The notes under the pieces: generated by a model | The model's input: only the letters and a program-made list of their open reading frames with translations | The model's database searches: none | What the model was told of the DNA's origin: nothing | NCBI GenBank assembly: GCA_002878065.1 | Contig: PNIN01000038.1 | Span: 1-54,869 of the forward strand | Direction: 5' to 3' | Length of the DNA stretch: 54,869 bases | DNA from: Calditerrivibrio nitroreducens | GTDB lineage: Bacteria > Chrysiogenota > Deferribacteres > Deferribacterales > Calditerrivibrionaceae | In this document: positions 9,495 through 18,167 of the stretch, in pieces | Numbering within the stretch: position 1 is the first letter of the stretch | Layout of the letters: each line of letters starts with the position of its first letter | Program-made: the position numbers and the translations under genes

Positions 9495-11120
9495 ATGCTT
9501 AAAAAACTTTGTTTTTTAATACTGCTGGCATCTACTCTCATTTCGGGGTGTGGCAAAGAAAGGGAAGATGCTGTCAAAAGAAAAACCGATTCTGCAAAAT
9601 TTGGAGATTCAATAATCGAAGGCAGCATAGGAGAGCCCAGTAATCTCATACCGATACTTGCCACAGATTCTTCATCCCACGCCATTGCAGGGCTCATATA
9701 CAATGGTCTATTAAAATATGACAAAAATCTCAATCTAACAGGTGATTTAGCATATAAATGGGAAGTTTCCGATGATAAGAAGATAATTACTTTCCATTTG
9801 AGAAAAGGTGTAAAATGGCACGACGATACAGAATTTACTTCAAAAGATGTAAAATTCACTTATGAAACGATCGTTGATAACAACACCCCCACCGCCTACG
9901 ACTCTGATTTCAGAATCATAGACAAAGTGGAAACCCCAGATGATTACACAGTAAAAGTATACTATAAAACAGCCTATGCCCCTGCCCTATCCAGCTGGAC
10001 AATTGGGATCCTTCCATACCATAAATTAAAAGGTGTCACCATCACAAAGTCTGAACTTCAGCGTTCTCCAATTGGAACTGGACCATATAAATTCAAAGAG
10101 TGGAAATCCGGGCTATCCATTACACTGGAAGCCAACGATAATTACTACGAAGGAAGACCAAATCTGGATAGATATACGATGAAGATAATCCCGGACACAT
10201 CCACGATGTTTTTAGAACTGTTAAATAAAAACATAGACATAATGGGGCTATCCCCTCTGCAATTCGCAAAACAAACGTCAAACCCAAGATTTGTAAGTGA
10301 TTACAATAAATATAGCTACCTGTCAAACTCATATACATACATAGGGTATAACTTAAAGCATAAATTTCTTCAGGATAAAAGGGTAAGGCAGGCATTATCC
10401 TACGCCACCCCAAAAGAGGATATTATCAAAGGGGTCTTATTTGGTCTGGGGGTACCTGCAGATGGCCCTTTTAAGCCCGGGACAATCTGGTATACCGACA
10501 ACGTCACAAAATACAAATACGACTTAGAAAAAGCAAAACATTTACTAAAAGAAGCTGGATTTGATGATAAGAATGGGGATGGAATACTGGAAAAAGATGG
10601 TGTCCCATTTTCAATCACGATAACGACAAATCAAGGGAATACCACCAGAAGCTCAATAGCAGAAATTATCCAGCATACATGGAAGAAGATCGGTATAAAA
10701 ACTGAAATAAGGATACTTGAGTGGGCAACATTTATTACGGAATATATCGACAAAAGAAATTTCGACGTGGTAATTCTTGGCTGGACCATCCCAATGGAGC
10801 CAGATCCTTATGATGTATGGCATTCTTCAAGATGTGGTGGGAAAAATTTAAATTTTATCTGCTATCAGAACAAAGAGGTTGATAAATTGATCGAACAAGG
10901 AAGAATAGAGTTTGACTTAAAAAAAAGATCAGATATTTATCATAAGATATCCCAGATACTTGCTGAGGATCAGCCATATACGTTCCTCTTTTACCCAAAA
11001 GCACTCATAGCATTGCACAAAAGGTTTAAAAATGTGGAGGAAGCTCCTGCCGGTATAATGCACAACTTTATCGACTGGTATGTGGAAAAAGACCAGAGAA
11101 GATACAAACTTACAAGGTAG
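9495..11120 (+). CDS. ABC transporter substrate-binding lipoprotein, family 5 (Opp/Dpp type)
   Basis: A 541-residue periplasmic solute-binding protein anchored as a lipoprotein: residues 1-18 are a signal peptide and the lipobox LISGC puts the acylated cysteine at 19. The family-5 signature is visible in GEPSNLIPILATDSS, LIYNGLLKYD and the block ITFHLRKGVKWHDDTEFTSKDV. Such proteins bind oligopeptides, dipeptides, nickel or related ligands and hand them to permeases of the DppB/DppC type, which follow 2 nt downstream. Substrate cannot be read from sequence. No ATPase genes accompany the set. Confidence 0.92.
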   Translation: MLKKLCFLILLASTLISGCGKEREDAVKRKTDSAKFGDSIIEGSIGEPSNLIPILATDSSSHAIAGLIYNGLLKYDKNLNLTGDLAYKWEVSDDKKIITFHLRKGVKWHDDTEFTSKDVKFTYETIVDNNTPTAYDSDFRIIDKVETPDDYTVKVYYKTAYAPALSSWTIGILPYHKLKGVTITKSELQRSPIGTGPYKFKEWKSGLSITLEANDNYYEGRPNLDRYTMKIIPDTSTMFLELLNKNIDIMGLSPLQFAKQTSNPRFVSDYNKYSYLSNSYTYIGYNLKHKFLQDKRVRQALSYATPKEDIIKGVLFGLGVPADGPFKPGTIWYTDNVTKYKYDLEKAKHLLKEAGFDDKNGDGILEKDGVPFSITITTNQGNTTRSSIAEIIQHTWKKIGIKTEIRILEWATFITEYIDKRNFDVVILGWTIPMEPDPYDVWHSSRCGGKNLNFICYQNKEVDKLIEQGRIEFDLKKRSDIYHKISQILAEDQPYTFLFYPKALIALHKRFKNVEEAPAGIMHNFIDWYVEKDQRRYKLTR

Positions 11121-11122
11121 AT

Positions 11123-12106
11123 ATGCTAACCTATATAGTTAAAAGATTATTTGAAATGATACCGATGCTCATCGGTATAACTCTGATATCCTTCATAGTC
11201 GTTAACCTGGCACCGGGTAACCCTGCACAATTTTTATCATCAATGAACCCCAAAATATCCGAAACGGCCTATCAGAAATTTATAAATATGTACCAGCTTG
11301 ATAAACCGGTTTTAGAAAGATACTGGATATGGTTGAAAAAATTATCAAGATTGGATTTTGGAAACTCCTTCGCATCTGATCAGAAACCTGTTTTAAGTAA
11401 AATAGCCGAAAGGCTTCCGGTGACTATATACCTTAATCTGGTATCTATGATACTTATAATTATCATCTCCATCCCAATTGGTGTCCTCTCAGCCGTCTAC
11501 AGGAACTCATTATTTGACAGGATAACTACCGTAATTGTTTACATAGGTTTTGCAGTTCCCACCTTCTGGCTGGCGATACTTTGTGCCTACTATTTTGGAG
11601 TCATCAAAGGCTGGCTACCCATCTCTGGACTTACATCATACGAATTTGAAGATTTTTCCACTTTAGAGAAGATCTACGATGTAATCTGGCATTCTATACT
11701 ACCTGTCGGAATTTCTGTATTTGGTAGTATAGCTGGATTTAGCAGATTTATAAAAAGCAGTATGATGGATGCAATAAACGAAGATTACATCACAGCCGCC
11801 TACGCAAGGGGATTAAGTAAAAATACTGTAATTTTCAAACACGCTTTAAGAAATGCACTTTTGCCGGTAATTACCATACTAGGTCTATCCATACCGGGGC
11901 TGATTGGCGGAAGTGTAATTTTTGAGTCTGTATTTTCTATACCAGGTATGGGACAGCTCTTCTATCAGTCGGTAATGATGAGGGATTATCCGGTAATAAT
12001 GGGGATACTTGTAATAGGATCTTTTCTAACACTTTTAGGAAATCTAATAGCCGACATATCTTATGCAATTGCAGATCCAAGGATAAGGTATGGTAAAAAG
12101 AAATAA
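11123..12106 (+). CDS. Peptide-type ABC transporter permease (DppB/OppB family)
   Basis: A 327-residue inner-membrane permease with about six spans. The N-terminus MLTYIVKRLFEMIPMLIGIT is typical of OppB/DppB. The EAA loop, which contacts the ATPase, is AAYARGLSKNTVIFKHALRN (about residues 224-243). An AAGG ribosome site overlaps the end of the binding-protein gene. The product should pair with the next permease, whose start lies inside this gene's end. Confidence 0.93.
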   Translation: MLTYIVKRLFEMIPMLIGITLISFIVVNLAPGNPAQFLSSMNPKISETAYQKFINMYQLDKPVLERYWIWLKKLSRLDFGNSFASDQKPVLSKIAERLPVTIYLNLVSMILIIIISIPIGVLSAVYRNSLFDRITTVIVYIGFAVPTFWLAILCAYYFGVIKGWLPISGLTSYEFEDFSTLEKIYDVIWHSILPVGISVFGSIAGFSRFIKSSMMDAINEDYITAAYARGLSKNTVIFKHALRNALLPVITILGLSIPGLIGGSVIFESVFSIPGMGQLFYQSVMMRDYPVIMGILVIGSFLTLLGNLIADISYAIADPRIRYGKKK

Positions 12107-12902
12107 ACTATTTATCTCCGGTATATCGATAATAATCTTTTTCACAGTTGTTGCCATTTTTGCCCCTATTATAGCACCTTATGACCCGTCAGAAATAGAT
12201 CTCATGAATATCTTAAACCCACCATCTTTAAAAAATCTCTTTGGTACGGATGAACTGGGCAGAGATGTCTTCAGTAGAGTGGTATATGGCACCCGAATCT
12301 CCCTCTCTGTGGGATTTATATCTGTGGGGATATCTGTTTTTATAGGGACGATAATTGGTTTAGTTTCAGGTTATTTTAAAGGTTTGACCGATTTGATTTT
12401 GATGAAGATAGTGGACATCGCCCTCTGTTTTCCAACATTTTTTTTGATACTTGCGGTGATTGCTTTTTTAAAACCATCCATCTACAATATAATGATCGTA
12501 ATAGGCATAACAAGCTGGATGGGGGTAGCCCGCATGGTAAGGGCTGAAACGATGAGTATCACAGAGCGGGATTATATCACCGCCGCAAAAGTTGCGGGGC
12601 TAAAAAAAAGAGTGATACTTTTTAAGCATATATTGCCCAATGTTGCCTCCCCAATACTCGTTTCTGCTACGCTCGGTGTCGCCAGCTCCATACTTGTAGA
12701 ATCTGCCCTCAGCTTTTTAGGACTGGGGGTACAGCCCCCCACACCATCATGGGGAAACATCATCACATCCGGAAAAGACAATATCATGTTTGCCTGGTGG
12801 CTGTCATTCTTCCCCGGGATATGCATCCTTCTTGCCGTTCTTGGGTTTAACCTCACCGGAGAGGGTCTAAGGGATATTCTGGATCCAAAATCAAAGGAAT
12901 AA
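12090..12902 (+). CDS. Peptide-type ABC transporter permease (DppC/OppC family)
   Basis: A 270-residue permease that starts 17 nt inside the preceding permease gene, so translation is coupled. It has an N-terminal span followed by the DppC/OppC signature HIDE-like region NLFGTDELGRDVFSRVVYGT, and an EAA loop AAKVAGLKKRVILFKHILPN. It ends the operon. The usual ATPase genes (dppD/dppF) are absent; downstream lie an ACGTT-repeat patch and a pseudogene. ATPases encoded elsewhere must be assumed for function. Confidence 0.93.
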   Translation: MVKRNKLFISGISIIIFFTVVAIFAPIIAPYDPSEIDLMNILNPPSLKNLFGTDELGRDVFSRVVYGTRISLSVGFISVGISVFIGTIIGLVSGYFKGLTDLILMKIVDIALCFPTFFLILAVIAFLKPSIYNIMIVIGITSWMGVARMVRAETMSITERDYITAAKVAGLKKRVILFKHILPNVASPILVSATLGVASSILVESALSFLGLGVQPPTPSWGNIITSGKDNIMFAWWLSFFPGICILLAVLGFNLTGEGLRDILDPKSKE

Positions 12903-12960
12903 GTAAACCTCCCAGAAAAAAAAGAGAATTACGATAAAAAATTAAAATGTTTTATGTTCT

Positions 12961-13026
12961 ACGTTTTACTTTTTCACGTTTCACGTTTTACGTTCCTACT
13001 TTCTAACGTTTCAACGTTCTAACGTT
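12961..13026. repeat. Degenerate ACGTT tandem repeat
   Basis: Seven copies of ACGTT occur at 12961, 12976, 12983, 12990, 13006, 13014 and 13022. The spacings are 15, 7, 7, 16, 8 and 8, that is, units of 7-8 nt with one or two units decayed. The linkers are T/C-rich. It lies between the end of the ABC permease operon and a decayed caspase-like gene. No coding sense or terminator shape is apparent. Confidence 0.7.
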
Positions 13027-13106
13027 CTAGTGAAATGGTTTACAAGAATCATCCTTTTTTCTTTATAATTGAGATTATCAATCTATCTGACTGTCTTGCG
13101 GGATAA

Positions 13107-13544
13107 CTGCCAGAGGAATTTGTCGTTAAGCCAAAACTATTTATCCTTGCCATTGGAGTGAGTAAATATAAAGATGAAAGCTTAAAATTGCAGTTTGCCC
13201 ACAAGAATACAGAGGACTTTGTAAAAACGATGCAGATGCAGAAGGGAAAACTCTATCAGGACGTAGTAGTTAAACTTCTTACAGATGAGAATCCAACAAA
13301 AGATGATATCCTTGATCGGCTTGAATTGTTACAGAAAAAGACAACAATCAAGAATGTGGCAATGGTCTTTATAGCAGGAAACGGAGTAAAGGCAAGGCAG
13401 ACACAGACAGAGATGGATTTATAAAAACAATTGAACTTGCAAACTATGTGGACAGTAAAGTTCCAGACCTTGCAGAAAAGATATTAAAAAAAGCCCAGTA
13501 TCCAACATCCACCCACTGATCAGTCATTACCTGTGGTAAGATGA
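13107..13544 (+). pseudogene. Decayed caspase-family (peptidase C14-like) gene fragment
   Basis: Conceptual translation from 13107 gives KPKLFILAIGVSKYKD, the start of a bacterial caspase-like domain, and continues through KLYQDVVVKLLTDENPTKDD to VAMVFIAGNGV, where family members read AGHGV. The catalytic His is therefore Asn. The frame stops at 13424. The family's C-terminal segment RDGFIKTIELANYVDSKVPD resumes in another frame from 13409, after loss of the part that holds the catalytic Cys. A further shift near 13515 gives TDQSLPVVR before a stop at 13542-13544. There is no start codon with a ribosome site. This is a remnant with a large internal deletion and two frame changes, not a gene. 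Confidence 0.8.
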
Positions 13545-13661
13545 GGTAAAAGATGAATTTAATAAATTATTTCAGACTTTTAAAATTTATCAATTATTAG
13601 GAAATGGTAAAAGATTCGAATAAGATTATGACATTAAGGAATTAAAGATTATCATATACTC

Positions 13662-13690
13662 AAAAAAATAGCGGGCATATAGTCCGCTAT
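13662..13690 (-). terminator. Rho-independent terminator of the rhodanese gene
   Basis: On the minus strand the stem ATAGCGG / CCGCTAT (13684-13690 with 13668-13674) is followed by a run of seven T. It lies 22 nt after the stop of the rhodanese lipoprotein gene. Confidence 0.8.
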
Positions 13691-13711
13691 CGTTGCAGAA
13701 TTTTATACAGA

Positions 13712-14956
13712 TTATTTAATTTCACAATTACCAGAAGAATAATCTACTTTTGCATCAAGGAAGTAAATATTTTTCATATCATATTTGCAATCATCTTTAA
13801 GCCCAAACCACATCTCACCTGCCCTTGCACCTGTCGCACACATAAAGATAATATTTTTATCTTTTGGCAATCTTGAAACAACAGAATCGCAACCTTTTTT
13901 GTACATATCATCCACAGGGATATTTATAGCACCTTTTACGTGGGCATTCTGAAATTCTGCAGGGGTTCTTACATCTATAATCACTATGTTGTCGGGTCTT
14001 GAATCTATAAGTGTTTTGAAGAACTCTTTGTCCACTGTTCCTTCATCTTTACCAGGTTTAATTGCACCGGTAACAGCTTTAGTATCCTGTTTAGCTTCTT
14101 CTTTCTTCACCTGATTAGCTTCCTCCCCTGGTATTACAATAGGCAACCCTTTTTCTTTCCACTCTGGCTCACCTGCAGAATAAACCATTACATTTTTATA
14201 GCCCTTGTCATATAAAATATCAGCAACGATATGAGATTTTATACAAGCATATCCACCACAGAATACAACCATTTTAGTGTTTTTATCAGCAGGTAGAAGC
14301 TTAAGATAAGGCTCCTGATTAATAGAAAACTTTGTATCAGGTATATTTATAGAACCAGGAATCGTTCCTTTTTTGTAAACATTTTCAGGTCTGGCATCTA
14401 TAAAAATTACACCTTCTTTATTAAGTTTTTGGGCATATGAAGTGCTTATCTCTAAATAAGATTTAGTGGAATAATCTGGATCCCCTGCGAGATATATTTT
14501 AAGATTAGTATAACCTTTGTCTCTCAAGAGCTTCGCAACGTTATAACTTTTTATACAATCATAACCACCACAATAAACGATAATCTCAGTATCTTTTGTA
14601 ACTTTAAACTGCTCAAGTTGTGGATAAAACTTATCAAATTTAGTATCAGGAATATTGATAGCACTTGGGATGTGCCCTGAGTCATACTTTAACTCAGGCC
14701 TTGCATCGATAACAACTACCTGATTAAATTTCCTTAATTTGTCCCCTAACTTCCCTTTTACATAATCATAGTCCACAATCTGAAACTTGGCTTCTTCCAC
14801 AATCTGCTTGACAGTCTTACCTTTTGATTCACCAGCTTGATTGGTCTCTTGCTTAGCTTCCGGTTTTGCCACCTGCTGTTTCTCTGCACCAGCGCAACCA
14901 AATAGAGCTAACACAACACATGCCATAAATAAAGTTAATATTTTTTTAAACTTCAT
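13712..14956 (-). CDS. Triple-rhodanese lipoprotein
   Basis: A 414-residue exported protein with signal peptide and lipobox ALFGC (Cys21), a low-complexity linker, then three rhodanese-homology domains. Domain 1 (about 60-165) has active-site loop CGGYDC (Cys129). Domain 2 (about 170-275) has CGGYAC (Cys233). Domain 3 (about 305-410), after a charged linker, has CATGAR (Cys373). Each has the VIDARP or VIDVRT and the NIPD or NIPV motifs. Domains 1 and 2 are similar and look like an internal duplication. All three keep the catalytic cysteine, and 1 and 2 add a second one five residues on. A role in extracytoplasmic sulfur or polysulfide transfer fits a sulfur-respiring lifestyle but is inference. 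It is monocistronic with its own promoter and terminator. Confidence 0.88.
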   Translation of the reverse strand: MKFKKILTLFMACVVLALFGCAGAEKQQVAKPEAKQETNQAGESKGKTVKQIVEEAKFQIVDYDYVKGKLGDKLRKFNQVVVIDARPELKYDSGHIPSAINIPDTKFDKFYPQLEQFKVTKDTEIIVYCGGYDCIKSYNVAKLLRDKGYTNLKIYLAGDPDYSTKSYLEISTSYAQKLNKEGVIFIDARPENVYKKGTIPGSINIPDTKFSINQEPYLKLLPADKNTKMVVFCGGYACIKSHIVADILYDKGYKNVMVYSAGEPEWKEKGLPIVIPGEEANQVKKEEAKQDTKAVTGAIKPGKDEGTVDKEFFKTLIDSRPDNIVIIDVRTPAEFQNAHVKGAINIPVDDMYKKGCDSVVSRLPKDKNIIFMCATGARAGEMWFGLKDDCKYDMKNIYFLDAKVDYSSGNCEIK

Positions 14957-14986
14957 AACATAAACCTCCTTCTTTTAGTTGTATAC

Positions 14987-15015
14987 AGAATACCAGAGAA
15001 AATCCTACATGTCAA
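14987..15015 (-). promoter_or_regulatory. Promoter of the rhodanese lipoprotein gene, with overlapping dyad
   Basis: On the minus strand a perfect -35 TTGACA (15010-15015) and a -10 TATTCT (14987-14992) are 17 nt apart, and a GGAGG box follows before the ATG. The -35 sits inside the perfect dyad ATGTC-TT-GACAT (15008-15019), which could be an operator. The rest of the 318-nt gap to the stress-protein gene is AT-rich with ATATAC runs. Confidence 0.75.
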
Positions 15016-15222
15016 GACATTTTAACTAATAAAATCATTTATTATCAGCAAGATACATCATATATACATATATACATATATTCAGAAAATACAATATATT
15101 TTATTGTGAATTAATTATGTCAGAAAATTTTCAAAATAAAGTTCATTGAAAGTACCACCCGATTTCAATGTTATAACCATTTTTTTCAAAAATTAATGGG
15201 TTAATTCCAATTAAAGTTTTCT

Positions 15223-15249
15223 TCACATTTTCATTTTTTTTTGTATAAT
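15223..15249 (+). promoter_or_regulatory. Putative promoter of the universal stress protein gene
   Basis: A TATAAT box at 15244-15249 lies 38 nt before the start codon. A TTCACA hexamer (15223-15228) gives a short 15-nt spacer, so the -35 is uncertain. Confidence 0.5.
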
Positions 15250-15286
15250 ATTATTAAGAGTTGTAAATAACACAATGGAGGTTGAT

Positions 15287-15727
15287 ATGTTTAATGTGAA
15301 AAAGATATTGGTGCCAACAGATTTTTCCGAAGCATCAGATAAGGCTTTAAAAAAAGCGGTAGATATTGCAGAAGCTTTTAATGCTGAGATCATTCTCCTT
15401 CACGTAAAAATGATGGACGTAGCCATAATCGAGCAGTACCTATCAGAGGAACTGATTAAAGAGCTAAATGAGGCTACAATGAAAGATATCAACGAAAAAT
15501 TAAATACCCAGATATCTAAATATTCAAAACCGAACATAAAAATCACCACTGCCATTAAAGAGGGAGTTTCATACAATGAAATTTTAAAAGCTGAAATTGA
15601 ATATGATATTGATTTAGTGGTCATAGCATCCCATTCAAAAACCATATTTGAAGATATACTTTTCGGAAGTACCACAGAAAAAGTGGTAAGAAGATCAAAA
15701 AAATCTGTACTGGTGGTGAGGGATTGA
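15287..15727 (+). CDS. Universal stress protein (UspA family)
   Basis: A 146-residue single-domain UspA-type protein with the N-terminal KILVPTDFSEASDKALKKA and the C-terminal nucleotide-loop pattern GSTTEKVVRRSKKSVLVV. The G-2x-G-9x-G(S/T) signature is partly altered (IASHSKTIFEDILFGST), so ATP binding is likely but not certain. I chose the ATG at 15287 because GGAGG lies 6 nt before it; that box is itself inside the extra codons of an upstream ATG at 15275. It is monocistronic, followed by a perfect 11-bp hairpin. Confidence 0.9.
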   Translation: MFNVKKILVPTDFSEASDKALKKAVDIAEAFNAEIILLHVKMMDVAIIEQYLSEELIKELNEATMKDINEKLNTQISKYSKPNIKITTAIKEGVSYNEILKAEIEYDIDLVVIASHSKTIFEDILFGSTTEKVVRRSKKSVLVVRD

Positions 15728-15732
15728 ATACC

Positions 15733-15758
15733 AAATGGGGTGGAGTACCACCCCATTT
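15733..15758. terminator. Bidirectional hairpin between convergent genes
   Basis: A perfect 11-bp inverted repeat AAATGGGGTGG / CCACCCCATTT with a 4-nt AGTA loop lies between the stress-protein gene and the convergent LptF/LptG gene. No long T-run follows on either strand, so termination strength is uncertain, but the position suits both genes. Confidence 0.65.
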
Positions 15759-15761
15759 AAC

Positions 15762-16856
15762 TTATACATAAAAAAGTTTTCTTTTTCGATAATACCCAAA
15801 AAGCCCTATAGATATAAAAATGAAATACCCCAGAAAATTAGACCAAAATGGTGGCATTACACCAGATTTTCCCATTGAAAAAAATGTTGACTGGGCAATG
15901 AAATACAAAAATACGATCACAATACCATTTCCAGCAGCTCTGATATAAGAAAATCCCCTCGAAAGATCTATTAAAAATGGCAGCACCACTATAACAAGCA
16001 ATACGACATTCAGGATATTGGCTATTTTATTGTAATAGTAGCACATGTGCAGTGAGTAGCTTAATCCTTTTGACTTATAAAACTTTACTATCTTTTTTAA
16101 CTCAGAAAAAGTCAATTCTTTAGGTTGAAAGACAAGAGACACATCCACCAGTCTAGTGAAAAAATCGTTGTCTTGGATAAAATTCTTCTCTTCTTTTACT
16201 ATTTTTGGGACATCCGTCGTATCAACATCTTTATAGTCTAAAATAGACCATTTTTTACCTTCTATGTAGTCAGCCTGACTTATATATCTTACTTTTACAA
16301 TCTTTCCATTCTCATCTAAATCTATAAACTTTATATCAAAAAGCTTTTTATTAATTATATCTATTGTGCCCACTTGAATGAAGCTATTTTTATCTTTTAT
16401 CCAGAAGTTATTTAAAGTGGTCACCCTAACCTCTTCCCTTTTTTCAATATACTTTATCTTGTAATCGTTACTTTTTGCCTGACTCTTTGGAACTACAAAC
16501 TCAGTAAGAAAAAACATAATCACACTAACGAAGATAGAAAGGAATACAAGTACCTTTAAGATAGATAAAAGACTGCCTCCGATGCTCACGTAAGCTGTGA
16601 TTTCAGTAGTTCTAATAAGAATAATGAATGTGACTACGACTGCAACTATAAAACTGACAGGCAACGTTTGTGAAATAAACACAGGGGATCTCATAACATC
16701 GTAAATAAAAATATCCTTAAAAGTGGCTCCATACCTTGCAATATACTTTGACTGTGTGAAAAACATAAAAAACATGTATATGATGTAAACAAAAGCCTCA
16801 ACAACTATAAAATTTCTAATTAGTATCTTTAAAAAATAGATCTGAAATTTATTCAT
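15762..16856 (-). CDS. LptF/LptG-family permease (YjgP/YjgQ), second copy
   Basis: A 364-residue inner-membrane protein of the LptF/LptG family, which with LptB drives lipopolysaccharide from the inner membrane towards the outer membrane. Spans lie at about residues 13-35, 55-80 and 95-120. A periplasmic beta-rich domain (about 125-265) follows, then three more spans to the C-terminus. The start at 16856 gives an ATGA overlap with the preceding permease stop; the extra 20 codons of a longer reading lie inside that gene. It is paired with the next entry, as LptF and LptG form a heterodimer. Which is F and which is G is not decided here. Confidence 0.85.
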   Translation of the reverse strand: MNKFQIYFLKILIRNFIVVEAFVYIIYMFFMFFTQSKYIARYGATFKDIFIYDVMRSPVFISQTLPVSFIVAVVVTFIILIRTTEITAYVSIGGSLLSILKVLVFLSIFVSVIMFFLTEFVVPKSQAKSNDYKIKYIEKREEVRVTTLNNFWIKDKNSFIQVGTIDIINKKLFDIKFIDLDENGKIVKVRYISQADYIEGKKWSILDYKDVDTTDVPKIVKEEKNFIQDNDFFTRLVDVSLVFQPKELTFSELKKIVKFYKSKGLSYSLHMCYYYNKIANILNVVLLVIVVLPFLIDLSRGFSYIRAAGNGIVIVFLYFIAQSTFFSMGKSGVMPPFWSNFLGYFIFISIGLFGYYRKRKLFYV

Positions 16857-17890
16857 TTGAGCACCCTGCCAATCCTTATTAATGATAAAAATGCAAAAAT
16901 AGCGTTGGCGATCCATGGAGCAAAATATGGATTAATCTTTCCGGCAAGGTTTTCAGACATAAACATTATTACGTTGTAACTAAAGATTATTCCCAGAGCT
17001 ATGATCCAATTTATCGATCTGTTTGTCCTGTGAAAAAATACACCCATATTTAAGCCAAGTAGCGCCATTATCAAGGTAGAAAATGGGAGTGCCACCCTTT
17101 TTGAAAATTCAAATTTATAAATATAACCATCATCCAACCTGGATATCAGCTCATCCATAAACATAAATCGTTCTGACTTAATCTCCCTATTCAGGTTAGA
17201 ATCCACATTCACAACAAAGTAAAACCTTTTAAACTCTATCTTACCATATCGATCGTTTTTACCCTGAATTATGGATCCATTTTTTAGATCAAATACCACC
17301 GCCCCAAATTTCTGATAAGCATCCGCTTCTGATGCTGTTATGAGACTTCCACCTTTTTCATCTATCAGCGTAACCTGCAAAAATCTATGTTCATCCACCT
17401 TTTTTTTAACATAAATCGTAATAGAAGGGATCTCCTTGTAAAATTCATTCTCCTTCACATCCTTAAGGGAGACGTACTCCACTGTTCTCTTCAAATTATA
17501 AATAGCATATTTATTCCCATACGGCAGAAGATAGAATGATGTCAAAAAAGCGAGCAATGTAGCTAATATCCCAAAATAGATCGTTGGTTTTAAAAGATTT
17601 GAAGGGGAAAGCCCCAACGATTTCATCACCACAAGCTCCGCATCAGCGGATAACCTATTGTGGGCTGTCATTACTGCTAGAAGTGCAGAAGTGGGTATCG
17701 TAACCATCAAAAAAGAAGGAAGGTAAAATATAAACGTTTCAATAATTATAATTGTTGGAACATTTTTTGAAAAAACCAGATCAGTAAGATCTACAACTTT
17801 GTCAAAAAGTAAAATAAAGACAAAGAAGATGTTTGATATGATAAAAATTGGATAGATTTCATCTAATATATATTTTGAAAGCTTATTCAT
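16853..17890 (-). CDS. LptF/LptG-family permease (YjgP/YjgQ), first copy
   Basis: A 345-residue partner of the following permease with the same plan: N-terminal spans (KYILDEIYPIFIISNIFFVF is the first), a periplasmic jelly-roll region (about 140-260) and three C-terminal spans (PFSTLIMALLGLNMG). The motif SADAELVVMKSLGLSP after span 2 is the typical coupling-helix region of this family (usually G-x-S). The start overlaps the end of the DUF1820-like gene by 8 nt and the end overlaps the next permease by 4 nt, so the operon is translationally coupled. LptB ATPase is not in the window. Confidence 0.86.
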   Translation of the reverse strand: MNKLSKYILDEIYPIFIISNIFFVFILLFDKVVDLTDLVFSKNVPTIIIIETFIFYLPSFLMVTIPTSALLAVMTAHNRLSADAELVVMKSLGLSPSNLLKPTIYFGILATLLAFLTSFYLLPYGNKYAIYNLKRTVEYVSLKDVKENEFYKEIPSITIYVKKKVDEHRFLQVTLIDEKGGSLITASEADAYQKFGAVVFDLKNGSIIQGKNDRYGKIEFKRFYFVVNVDSNLNREIKSERFMFMDELISRLDDGYIYKFEFSKRVALPFSTLIMALLGLNMGVFFHRTNRSINWIIALGIIFSYNVIMFMSENLAGKINPYFAPWIANAIFAFLSLIRIGRVLK

Positions 17891-18167
17891 CTCTATCTTT
17901 TACAATTCTCAAAAGAGGCTTTTCCTCTTCTTCATCTATCTCATCTATTCTTATTATATGTCCAATAGGTATGTAAGTTTTAACAACATTTTTAAACTCA
18001 ATCCTACTTTTATCATCTTCAGGCGTTATGACTAGACTTGATTCCTCTTTGTGTAGAATGTCGCTAATCTCAATAAGACCCAGAAAAGAAGTGGGTAAAA
18101 CAGATTTTGCTTTAAGAGTAAAAACCTCTTTTTTGGCATCATAAAACTGAATCTTGTAGTATTTCAT
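17883..18167 (-). CDS. DUF1820-like small protein
   Basis: A 94-residue soluble protein of unknown function. The order YKIQFYDAKKE at the start, a GLIEISDI segment, SSLVITPEDDKSRIEF and the C-terminal IPIGHIIRIDEIDEE matches my memory of the DUF1820 family (about 100 residues, IIRIDEV near the end). It overlaps the genes on both sides (4 nt with the upstream one, 8 nt with the LptF/G gene) and is therefore part of the permease operon. Function is unknown; a link to envelope biogenesis rests only on position. Confidence 0.65.
   Translation of the reverse strand: MKYYKIQFYDAKKEVFTLKAKSVLPTSFLGLIEISDILHKEESSLVITPEDDKSRIEFKNVVKTYIPIGHIIRIDEIDEEEEKPLLRIVKDRDE

Noticed and set aside
13158-13424. 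88-codon open frame as an intact gene
   Set aside because: The GTG start has no ribosome site and sits inside conserved caspase-type sequence that begins earlier. The rest of the domain continues in other frames. Annotated as part of a pseudogene.
15050-15110. ATATAC runs as a repeat or origin
   Set aside because: Short, irregular AT-rich sequence in a promoter region; no DnaA boxes or unit structure.
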